Positions 6,937 through 13,947 of a DNA stretch of 35,570 nt are shown here, one piece after another (the first letter of the stretch is position 1; each line of letters starts with the position of its first letter). This stretch comes from an uncultured Eubacteriales bacterium (GTDB lineage: Bacteria; Bacillota; Clostridia; Lachnospirales; CAG-274), in contig CASFCZ010000030.1 of assembly GCA_949293325.1 (NCBI GenBank), forward strand, positions 1 to 35,570, read 5' to 3'. A model generated the notes under the pieces. That model ran no database searches, was not told the DNA's origin, and was given only the letters and a program-made list of their open reading frames with translations. The position numbers and the translations under genes are program-made.

Positions 6937-7455
6937 ATGCTTAAATTTTTATACCCTAAAAAATACCTTATGTCGGTATATGAGCTTACCCCTGACATGC
7001 TTAAGTCACTGGGCATAAAGACTGTTATATTTGACATTGACAATACCCTTGTACCCTACTGGATAAAGGAGCCTGATGAAAAACTCAGAACCTACTTCAC
7101 CTCCCTCCGCAGGGCAGGAATAGTAATAAGTGTACTGTCCAACAGCCGGGAGGAAAGGAGCCGCCTGTTCTGTCAGGGCATGGATATTCCATATGTATAC
7201 AGAGCAGGCAAACCGGGAATAAAGGGCCTCAACAGGTTGATTGAAAAGCTGGGGGCGGAAAGGAACAGTTGTCTTATTGCAGGGGATCAGATATTTACCG
7301 ATGTATGGTGCGGCAACCGAGGCGGCATATACTCTGTACTGATTAAGCAGGTAAGTCCAAAGGACGAATGGATAACCCGTCCCAAGCGTGGTATAGAGCG
7401 TCTGGTTGTTAAAATGTATCTTAGAAGTGAGAGGAAGAAAAATGAAAATAGCTGA
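6937..7455 (+). CDS. yqeG: YqeG-family HAD-IIIA phosphatase
   Basis: A 172-aa HAD-superfamily hydrolase of subfamily IIIA. HAD motif I is FDIDNTLVPYW (nucleophile Asp and general-acid Asp, about residues 33-35), motif II is SVLSNSREE, and motifs III/IV lie in KPGIKG and IAGDQIFTDVWCG. The family is found across Firmicutes, usually beside yqeH and aroE, and its bacterial substrate is not established; a eukaryotic relative dephosphorylates phosphatidylglycerophosphate. GAGGAA lies upstream of the start. The stop overlaps aroE by 14 bp, so the two are translationally coupled. yqeH is not present in this window. Confidence 0.85.
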   Translation: MLKFLYPKKYLMSVYELTPDMLKSLGIKTVIFDIDNTLVPYWIKEPDEKLRTYFTSLRRAGIVISVLSNSREERSRLFCQGMDIPYVYRAGKPGIKGLNRLIEKLGAERNSCLIAGDQIFTDVWCGNRGGIYSVLIKQVSPKDEWITRPKRGIERLVVKMYLRSERKKNENS

Positions 7456-8329
7456 TAATATAAAAGCTTCCACACAGGTATACGGTGTAATAGGAGATCC
7501 AATAGGTCACAGCCTCAGTCCCCTTATACATAATACCATGGCAAAAATGGAGGGTACTGATCTTGTATACACCGCCTTTCATGTACTGCCTGAAAATCTG
7601 GAAGCTGCCATTAAGGGAGCATATTGTCTTGGCATAAAGGGGCTTAACGTAACAGTGCCCCACAAAAAAGCAATAATACCATATCTTTCAGGGCTTGATG
7701 CAACAGCTGAACTTGTAGGTGCTGTAAATACAATCAAGTACACAGCTGATGGATATGTAGGATACAATACGGATATGATAGGTGCCTACTACGCTCTGGA
7801 GCTTAACGGAGTTGATCTTACAGGCAGCAGGGTACTGCTCCTTGGTGCAGGAGGTGCAGCCAACGCCTGTGCCGCAATGGCAGGCAGATACGGAGCAAAG
7901 GAGTTATACATAGCTAACCGCACCCTTGAAAATGCTCAAAAACTTGCAGAGCACATAGACTCCAACTTTGATATTAAGGTAAAGGCAATTAACATTGAAG
8001 ATCAGGACAGTATTTCAGCCTGTGACCTTATAATTAACTGCACCACCCTTGGTTTTGGGGATAAAAAGGAACTTACCCCCATTAATGACAAGGGCTTTTT
8101 CAAAAGGACAGGAGTAAAGACTGTATTTGATGCGGTTTATTCCCCTTGGGAAACAAGGTTCCTCAGAGAGGCGGCAGAGGAGGGTTTACAGGCGATAAAC
8201 GGCTTTGATATGCTGATATTTCAGGCACTTGCCGCAAGGGAAATATGGCTTGGTGAGGAACACGACATGGCCTTCCGTATACAGCTTAAAAAGCTGCTTA
8301 CTCAATATTACTTAGGAGAAAAGCAATGA
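7442..8329 (+). CDS. aroE: Shikimate dehydrogenase
   Basis: A 295-aa NADP-dependent shikimate dehydrogenase that reduces 3-dehydroshikimate to shikimate. The substrate-binding N-terminal domain has IGHSLSPLIHN and NVTVPHKK, whose lysine is catalytic. GAVNTI and YNTDMIGAY follow with the conserved Asp. The Rossmann domain has LLLGAGGAANACA, then ANRT, which suits NADP binding. FDAVYSPWETRFL and GFDMLIFQA close the enzyme. Start 7442 follows GAGGAAG; an upstream in-frame ATG at 7406 lies inside yqeG and is rejected. The stop overlaps aroK in ATGA. Confidence 0.95.
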   Translation: MKIADNIKASTQVYGVIGDPIGHSLSPLIHNTMAKMEGTDLVYTAFHVLPENLEAAIKGAYCLGIKGLNVTVPHKKAIIPYLSGLDATAELVGAVNTIKYTADGYVGYNTDMIGAYYALELNGVDLTGSRVLLLGAGGAANACAAMAGRYGAKELYIANRTLENAQKLAEHIDSNFDIKVKAINIEDQDSISACDLIINCTTLGFGDKKELTPINDKGFFKRTGVKTVFDAVYSPWETRFLREAAEEGLQAINGFDMLIFQALAAREIWLGEEHDMAFRIQLKKLLTQYYLGEKQ

Positions 8330-8874
8330 GGTACAAGCACAACATAATACTTATAGGCTTTATGGGCAGCGGAAAAACCAGTATAGGCAAAAGGCTGTCC
8401 CTTAAGCTTAAATGGGAATTTATAGACACTGACGACTTTATCGAAAAGCGTGAGGGAATGACCATAAACGAAATATTTGCCCAAAGGGGAGAATCCTATT
8501 TCCGTGACCTTGAAAGGGAGCTGTGCTCAAGGTACAGCGAGCCTAAATGCAAGATAATAGCAACAGGTGGGGGAGTTATTAAAAACAGGGACAATGTTAA
8601 GGACCTGAAAAAGGGCGGTATTATATTCTATCTTAAGTCTACCCCGGAAACCATAGCCCATAACCTCCGCAATGATGATACAAGACCCCTTTTAAGGGGT
8701 GGCAACAAGCTTGAAAGGATAAGGACTCTTATGGAGGAAAGGGAGCCAATGTACAGAGAATGTGCTGATATTACCATAAATGTGGCTGACCTTAATATGG
8801 AAGAAACACTTAACCTTATAGAAAAGGAGTACAACAGATATGAAAATAAGCGTAATAAACGGACCAAACATTAA
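8326..8874 (+). CDS. aroK: Shikimate kinase
   Basis: A 182-aa P-loop kinase that phosphorylates shikimate at the 3-hydroxyl. The Walker A is GFMGSGKTS (about 11-19). The shikimate-binding DTDDFIE and FRDLERE (with its Arg) are followed by ATGGGV. The lid segment is DDTRPLL. Length is normal for AroK. It starts 4 bp inside aroE and its 3' end overlaps aroQ by 35 bp, a long overlap. The last ~12 residues, which are basic and lysine/arginine rich, are encoded inside that overlap and look dispensable for the fold. Confidence 0.95.
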   Translation: MRYKHNIILIGFMGSGKTSIGKRLSLKLKWEFIDTDDFIEKREGMTINEIFAQRGESYFRDLERELCSRYSEPKCKIIATGGGVIKNRDNVKDLKKGGIIFYLKSTPETIAHNLRNDDTRPLLRGGNKLERIRTLMEEREPMYRECADITINVADLNMEETLNLIEKEYNRYENKRNKRTKH

Positions 8875-9301
8875 CTTTACCGGCATAAGGGAAAAGGGGA
8901 TATACGGAAGCGAAACCTGGGCAGATATTGAGAAGGGGATAAAATCCGTTGCCGATAATATGGGTGTAGAGGTAAATTTTTTCCAGTCAAACCATGAGGG
9001 TGCCATTATTGACTACATTCAGGAGTGCTATACAAACGGCACAGATGGCATTGTTATAAATCCCGGTGCCTTTACCCACTACAGCTATGCCATAAGGGAT
9101 GCCCTTTCCTCTGTGATGCTGCCTGTTGCAGAGATACATATGTCCAATATACACAAAAGGGAGGAGTTCCGTCATCTTAGTGTAACCGTCCCCGTATGTG
9201 TAGGGCAAATATGTGGATTTGGTTCATACGGATATACTCTTGCCTTAATGGCAATAATAAATTACATAGAAAAAAATGACAAATTAACAAAAAAGGCTTG
9301 A
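8840..9301 (+). CDS. aroQ: Type II 3-dehydroquinate dehydratase
   Basis: A 153-aa type II dehydroquinase that dehydrates 3-dehydroquinate to 3-dehydroshikimate, the step just before AroE. The N-terminal GPNINFTGIREKGIYG loop carries the catalytic Arg and Tyr. SNHEGAIID, NPGAFTHYS, EIHMSNIHKREEFRH and QICGFGSYGYTLAL match the other conserved blocks. The first loop departs from the usual GPNLNLLGxREP by Phe and Lys substitutions, but the catalytic positions stay. Together with aroE and aroK it gives three consecutive shikimate steps in one overlapping unit. A GGAG site (AAAAGGAG) lies upstream, within aroK. Confidence 0.92.
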   Translation: MKISVINGPNINFTGIREKGIYGSETWADIEKGIKSVADNMGVEVNFFQSNHEGAIIDYIQECYTNGTDGIVINPGAFTHYSYAIRDALSSVMLPVAEIHMSNIHKREEFRHLSVTVPVCVGQICGFGSYGYTLALMAIINYIEKNDKLTKKA

Positions 9302-9326
9302 AAAATACTGCAAAATGCAGTAAAAT
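9298..9326 (+). promoter_or_regulatory. efp promoter with a palindromic spacer
   Basis: TTGAAA (9298-9303) and TAAAAT (9321-9326) are 17 bp apart. The spacer is nearly filled by the inverted repeat ACTGCA-AAA-TGCAGT (9307-9321), placed where a repressor could block polymerase. Confidence 0.6.
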
Positions 9327-9367
9327 AAGCTGTAAGACTATGAGAAAAATGCAAGGAGGATACAGAC

Positions 9368-9931
9368 ATGATTTCTGCCGGTGAATTCAGAAACGGTGTT
9401 ACTATGGAATACGAGGGCGACGTATATGAAATACTTGAATTTCAGCACGTTAAGCCAGGTAAGGGTGCAGCTTTCGTAAGAACTAAAATTAAAAACGTGG
9501 TTACAGGTGCAGTGGTTGAAAAGACTTTCAGACCTACAGAGAAAATGCCTAAGGCATATATCGACCGCAAGGATATGCAGTACCTTTACAATGACGGTGA
9601 CCTTTACTACTTTATGGATCTTGAGTCCTATGAGCAGATTGGCTTAAATAAGGATGATATAGGTGACAAGCTTAAGTTTGTTAAGGAAAACGAAACTGTT
9701 AAGATATTAAGCTATAACGGTAATATTTTCGGTATTGAGCCTCCTACATTTGTAGAGCTTGAAATTACTGATACAGAGCCCGGTTTCAAGGGCGATACAG
9801 CTACAGGTGCAACAAAGCCTGCTACAGTTGAAACAGGTGCACAGGTAAACGTACCTCTCTTCCTTAACACAGGTGAGGTTATCAAGATCGATACCCGTAC
9901 AGGCGAATACCTGGGCCGTGTAAATTCATAA
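9368..9931 (+). CDS. efp: Translation elongation factor P
   Basis: A 187-aa EF-P, which relieves ribosome stalling at polyproline stretches by entering between the P and E sites. The first KOW-like domain carries the loop KPGKGAAF with Lys32, the position that is modified or left bare depending on lineage. The middle OB domain has [20 protein letters not shown], and the C-terminal OB domain ends in [14 protein letters not shown], all canonical. AAGGAGGA precedes the ATG. Codons are closer to a highly expressed gene than its neighbours (GGT, CGT). It probably has its own promoter and a strong terminator at 9943-9975. No EF-P-modifying gene is visible here. Confidence 0.97.
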   Translation: MISAGEFRNGVTMEYEGDVYEILEFQHVKPGKGAAFVRTKIKNVVTGAVVEKTFRPTEKMPKAYIDRKDMQYLYNDGDLYYFMDLESYEQIGLNKDDIGDKLKFVKENETVKILSYNGNIFGIEPPTFVELEITDTEPGFKGDTATGATKPATVETGAQVNVPLFLNTGEVIKIDTRTGEYLGRVNS

Positions 9932-9942
9932 TTTGTACTTTA

Positions 9943-9975
9943 AACAGAGGGTTTTGTATAACTCTCTGTTTTTTT
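9943..9975 (+). terminator. efp terminator
   Basis: AACAGAGGGTT (9943-9953) pairs with AACTCTCTGTT (9960-9970), with one G-U pair, followed by seven T. Confidence 0.9.
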
Positions 9976-10022
9976 AATGCCTGTAATTTTATCACACTTA
10001 ATATTTCCATAGATAACAAAAC

Positions 10023-10062
10023 AGCCCCTTTAGGTATACTTTTTCATATACCTAAGGGGGCT
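10023..10062 (-). terminator. Terminator of the pilus operon
   Basis: A 16-bp stem with one mismatch (AGCCCCTTTAGGTATA at 10023 pairing with 10047-10062) sits just below the pilT stop. It is followed on the minus strand by a GTTTTG tail. The plus-strand tail is also T-rich, so it may work both ways. Confidence 0.8.
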
Positions 10063-10067
10063 TATTA

Positions 10068-11159
10068 TTATTGAGCGGAGTGCATTACACCATTACCCAT
10101 ATTCATATAACGCTTAAAGCTGTCAATATCAATACAGTTGCTGACAGCAGTCTGCATACTGATCTTTTCTTCCTTAACAAGCTGTGCAAGGTGGAAGTCA
10201 AGGGTTTGCATACCTGCCGATGAGCTGGTCTGCATGGTTGAGGATATCTGATGTGTTTTATCCTCACGGATCATGTTTCTGATAGCGTCATTCATACAGA
10301 GGATCTCAAGGGCCGCAAGACGACCGTTACCCTCTTTTCTTAATACAAGACGCTGGGTAACAACACCCTCCAGAACCATAGCAAGCTGGGTTCTTACCTG
10401 CTGTCTTGCATGGGGTGGGAAGGAGTCAATGATACGGTTAATGGTAGATGCTGCACCGATGGTATGCAGTGTGGAGAATACAAGGTGACCTGTTTCAGCA
10501 GCAGTCAGTGCAACGGAGATAGTTTCGTTATCACGCATCTCACCTACAAGGATAACATCAGGGTCCTCACGGAGAGAGCCTCTTAAGGCATTTTCGAAGG
10601 AGAGGGTATCAGTACCTACCTCACGCTGGTTTACAATACACTTATTGTGATGGTGTACGTACTCGATAGGGTCCTCAATTGTGATTATATGGTCACGTCT
10701 TATTCTGTTTACCTGGTTGATAATAGCTGCAAGGGTAGTTGACTTACCACTACCTGTAGGACCTGTAACCAGTACAAGTCCCTTTTTAAGGGAAGCAAAG
10801 GTCCTGATAACAGGTGGCAGATCAAGTTCCTCAAGGGTAAGTATCTTAGATGGCAGTACACGGAATACACCGCCGATATTTCCCTGCTGTTTAAATACAT
10901 TTACTCTGAATCGACAGCCTGTTTCATCCTGGTAAGCGAAGTCGATTTCACCCATGTTTTCAAGATAAGATACTTGAAATTCCGAAAGAATGGAATAAAT
11001 AATGCTTTTAGTATCATCTGCTGTCATTACAGGATACTTATCTATATCCGTCAACTCACCGTGAAGACGGATCTTAGGGCAGACTCCAACTGTAATATGG
11101 AGGTCACTGGCGCCGCTTTCCCTTGCTATTGTAAGCAAGTCCTTCATTACTTCAATCAT
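10068..11159 (-). CDS. pilT: Type IV pilus retraction ATPase PilT
   Basis: A 363-aa hexameric retraction ATPase that depolymerises pili for twitching or adhesion. The N-terminal domain begins with ESGASDLHITVG, typical of PilT. The Walker A is TGPTGSGKSTT (about 132-142). The Asp box and Walker B lie in LREDPDVILVGEMRDNET, and the His box in GHLVFSTLHTIGA. The C-terminal segment after RLVLRKEGNGRLAALEIL is as in PilT rather than PilB, and the ~170-residue N-terminal extension of PilB is missing. GGAGGT lies 9 bp above the start. It is the last gene of the operon, 19 bp behind pilB. Its presence means the pilus should be dynamic. Confidence 0.95.
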   Translation of the reverse strand: MIEVMKDLLTIARESGASDLHITVGVCPKIRLHGELTDIDKYPVMTADDTKSIIYSILSEFQVSYLENMGEIDFAYQDETGCRFRVNVFKQQGNIGGVFRVLPSKILTLEELDLPPVIRTFASLKKGLVLVTGPTGSGKSTTLAAIINQVNRIRRDHIITIEDPIEYVHHHNKCIVNQREVGTDTLSFENALRGSLREDPDVILVGEMRDNETISVALTAAETGHLVFSTLHTIGAASTINRIIDSFPPHARQQVRTQLAMVLEGVVTQRLVLRKEGNGRLAALEILCMNDAIRNMIREDKTHQISSTMQTSSSAGMQTLDFHLAQLVKEEKISMQTAVSNCIDIDSFKRYMNMGNGVMHSAQ

Positions 11160-11178
11160 ATTATAAATACCTCCGAAA

Positions 11179-12876
11179 TTATACCGAATATGTAGCTCTT
11201 ACAAGCTCATCAACAGATGTTTCACCCTTTAAAACATGGGCAAGACAGTCCTCACGAAGGGTAACCATACCGTTATTAATAGCTTCCTGCTTGATTTCCT
11301 CTGCAGAAACGCCCTTGTTTATCATAGCCCTGATTTTTGATGTAAGTACAAAAATTTCATGGATACCCATACGACCTTTATAGCCTGTATTACCGCACTC
11401 CTTGCATCCAACTGCCTTATAAAGCTCAACAGGCTCCTCAAGGCCAAGGAAATTCATCTCATCCTCAGGTGTAACATACTTTTGTTTGCAATGTGGACAA
11501 AGCTTTTTAACAAGTCGCTGAGCTATAACACCAACTGTTGAGTCTGCAACCATGTATGGCTCAATATCCATATCTACCAGACGGGCAACTGCACCGACTG
11601 CATCATTGGTATGGATTGTAGAAAGCACAACGTGACCTGTAATAGCCGCCTTAACAGCTATCTGAGCAGTTTCATTATCACGAATCTCACCGATCATGAT
11701 AATATCAGGGTCCTGACGGAGGATTGAACGAAGACCTGCTGCGAAGGTAAGACCTGCCTTGGCATTAACCTGTACCTGGGTAATACCGTCAAGCTTGTAC
11801 TCAACAGGGTCCTCAACAGTGATTGTATTAATGGTGGAATCATTTACCTCTGCAAGAACCGAGTAAAGGGTTGTAGACTTACCACTACCTGTAGGACCGC
11901 ATACAAGGATAATACCGTTAGGGGTCTTGATTATGCTCTTGAAAAACTCAAGGTTCTTTTCACTCATACCCAGCTGATCTACTGAAAGGACGGTACCGAT
12001 ACCGCCCAGTACTCTGATAACTATCTTTTCACCGTAAACGGTTGGCAGATCGGAAACACGCAGATCAATACTTCTGCCATCTACCTTGGTTTCGATACGA
12101 CCGTCCTGTGGAATACGCTTTTCTGCAATATCCATACCTGACATAATCTTGATACGTGTTACAAGGTTAGAAAGAGCAGCCGACTTTATCTCCATCTTCT
12201 GTACCAACTGACCATCAATTCTCATACGGATACGTACAACATCCTTCTGAGGCTCTATATGAATATCACTGGCATTTGAACGTACTGCAGTTTCAATAAC
12301 GTTATTAACGAACTTAACGATTGGAGCATTGTCAATATCATTTCTGAGCTGTTCCTCAAGGCCCTGAATTTCTTCAAGGTCTGCTATGTCGGTAAACTCC
12401 TCATTTACAATTTCCTGTGCCTCGTTTGCCTGCTCATTTGAGTAGTACTCAGGAATATTGCTTTCTATATCTTCCTGGGTTGCCATTACAAACCTTACGT
12501 TTTTACCTGTCTTAAGTCTGATATCATCGGCAAGGAAAAAGTTCATAGGGTCAGTGGTAGCAACCACTATACCCTTTTCGGTAAGATCTATTGGCATAAC
12601 AATATGCTTAAGACAGTAATCCTGTGTAAGTAAATTGCATGCCTGTTGCTTTACTTCTATTTTTCCTATTTCCACAAAAGGAACCTTAAGTCGGGTACTT
12701 AATATCTTCATAAGATCCTTTTCCTGAATATAACCCAGATCAACAAGCGTATCACCAAGTTTTTTACCCTTTTGCTTTTGTATCTTAAGGGCATATTCAA
12801 GCTGATCTACGGTAATAAGTCCGTTCATAAGGAGCATCTTACCTAAGGGGACATTTTTTTGAGTTGGATTTTGCAT
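11179..12876 (-). CDS. pilB: Type IV pilus assembly ATPase PilB
   Basis: A 565-aa extension ATPase. Residues 8-140 form MshEN/GspE-N-like modules (PLGKMLLMNGLITVDQLEYA), a fold that in relatives binds cyclic di-GMP. The core has the Walker A CGPTGSGKSTT (about 326-336), ITVEDPVEY, the Asp box LRQDPDIIMIGEIRDNET and the His box GHVVLSTIHTNDA. A zinc finger of two Cys pairs, CPHC and CKEC, lies near 465-500. The 5' end is ambiguous: a GTG at 12891 would start right on the Shine-Dalgarno AAGGAA, so I place the start at the ATG at 12876; a TTG at 12882 is also possible. It pairs with pilC and pilM in the same operon. Confidence 0.95.
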   Translation of the reverse strand: MQNPTQKNVPLGKMLLMNGLITVDQLEYALKIQKQKGKKLGDTLVDLGYIQEKDLMKILSTRLKVPFVEIGKIEVKQQACNLLTQDYCLKHIVMPIDLTEKGIVVATTDPMNFFLADDIRLKTGKNVRFVMATQEDIESNIPEYYSNEQANEAQEIVNEEFTDIADLEEIQGLEEQLRNDIDNAPIVKFVNNVIETAVRSNASDIHIEPQKDVVRIRMRIDGQLVQKMEIKSAALSNLVTRIKIMSGMDIAEKRIPQDGRIETKVDGRSIDLRVSDLPTVYGEKIVIRVLGGIGTVLSVDQLGMSEKNLEFFKSIIKTPNGIILVCGPTGSGKSTTLYSVLAEVNDSTINTITVEDPVEYKLDGITQVQVNAKAGLTFAAGLRSILRQDPDIIMIGEIRDNETAQIAVKAAITGHVVLSTIHTNDAVGAVARLVDMDIEPYMVADSTVGVIAQRLVKKLCPHCKQKYVTPEDEMNFLGLEEPVELYKAVGCKECGNTGYKGRMGIHEIFVLTSKIRAMINKGVSAEEIKQEAINNGMVTLREDCLAHVLKGETSVDELVRATYSV

Positions 12877-12938
12877 TCCCAAAATAATCACTTCCTTAAA
12901 AAATTTATACTTTAAGCTGATATACTAAAGATTATCCG

Positions 12939-13529
12939 TCATTCTATAAGTTTATACTTAACCGCTCTCTGATAGCCGCCGCTTGCATCCAAAGTAGTAT
13001 CATAGGATATGGATGTACTTTGTGCATAGGGCTGAACATGATTACCTGCATCATCTGTATTATCAGTGCGTTCTATTACAGCTGATATCCAAAGCTTTCC
13101 GTCACCGTCTGCCTTAAAGGTTACCAGGCTTTTATAATTATCAGAGGTGGTATTTTCCTCAGGTGCAAGCTTAACAACCGGCTGCCTGCCCACGTCAGTT
13201 TTATAGGCATAAAGCAGTAATGAGCCGTCATCAGATGATACAATATAATTATACTCATCTGTATTTGATGGATTTTCCAGCTGACTTAAATCAAGGGAAT
13301 CCCTGTCAATAACATGTATATCCATAGCATTGGCAAGTTCCACCCTTGTTTTTTGCATCAGGGACGTAGTTATACTCTGATAGTCAGCCTCAACATGAAG
13401 GCTCTTCTGATAGTTGCGGGAGGTCTGCATAAAGCTGTATATAGCCGTAAGTACTACGCCTAAAATCACCAATCCCACAAGGAGCTCAACCAAAGTAAAA
13501 CCTGAGCTGTTTAATTTTATTTTTTTCAT
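12939..13529 (-). CDS. Minor pilin, PilW/GspJ-like
   Basis: A 196-aa class III prepilin. The short basic leader MKKIKLNSSG ends in the cleavage site G-FTLVELLVG (after residue 10), with Glu at mature position 5, followed by the membrane helix that packs the pilus core. The C-terminal ~150 residues form a globular domain with no recognised family, rich in Asp and Ser and with no cysteine. In other systems such proteins prime pilus assembly at the tip. GGGGGT lies above the start. The gene lies between another minor pilin and pilB. Prepilin identity is certain; the PilW-like rank is inferred from size and order. Confidence 0.85.
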   Translation of the reverse strand: MKKIKLNSSGFTLVELLVGLVILGVVLTAIYSFMQTSRNYQKSLHVEADYQSITTSLMQKTRVELANAMDIHVIDRDSLDLSQLENPSNTDEYNYIVSSDDGSLLLYAYKTDVGRQPVVKLAPEENTTSDNYKSLVTFKADGDGKLWISAVIERTDNTDDAGNHVQPYAQSTSISYDTTLDASGGYQRAVKYKLIE

Positions 13530-13609
13530 AGTTTACCCCCTATAGTTTGAACAAAGCAGAATGTGTAATTTAAGCCCCACAGGCATATCCCCCGGGAGCA
13601 GACAACCTG

Positions 13610-13933
13610 TCACTTTGGTTTTATTACACCAATATAATAATCTGAGCTGTCATCGGTAACCTTATAGCAATCAACATTTTCCGTACCCACTGCATCAGGA
13701 AATACTACAGTAATCGTCACATCTTCACCCGTTGCAGAGCTGTCCGAAAACTTTGCATCCATCCTGCCTACAGCATCCTCTCTTGCCACATTTTCCTCAG
13801 CAGACATTTCGGTTATTTTGCCTGAAGTAATCATGGCACTTACAAACATGGTAGTACTGATAGTCAGCAAACATATTGCTATAATAAGTTCTATAAGGGT
13901 AAAACCTTTGTTATTCTTTATTAACCTTTTCAT
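13610..13933 (-). CDS. Minor pilin, PilV/GspI-like
   Basis: A 107-aa class III prepilin. The leader MKRLIKNNKG precedes FTLIELIIAICLLTIS, with cleavage after Gly10 and Glu at mature position 5. The mature part is only ~97 residues, which is small for a major pilin and suits a PilV/GspI-type minor subunit. A short beta-rich tail follows (VTITVVFPDAVG). The single Cys in the tail leaves no disulfide. GAGAGGT lies above the start, and the gene is 14 bp after the large PilX-like gene, so translation is coupled. It might serve as the major pilin if no other exists, but its size and position argue against that. Confidence 0.85.
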   Translation of the reverse strand: MKRLIKNNKGFTLIELIIAICLLTISTTMFVSAMITSGKITEMSAEENVAREDAVGRMDAKFSDSSATGEDVTITVVFPDAVGTENVDCYKVTDDSSDYYIGVIKPK

Positions 13934-13947
13934 AGCTACCTCTCCGT

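Noticed and set aside
12876..12891. GTG at 12891 as the pilB start
   Set aside because: It overlaps the Shine-Dalgarno sequence directly, leaving no spacing; the ATG at 12876 is better, though a TTG at 12882 cannot be excluded.
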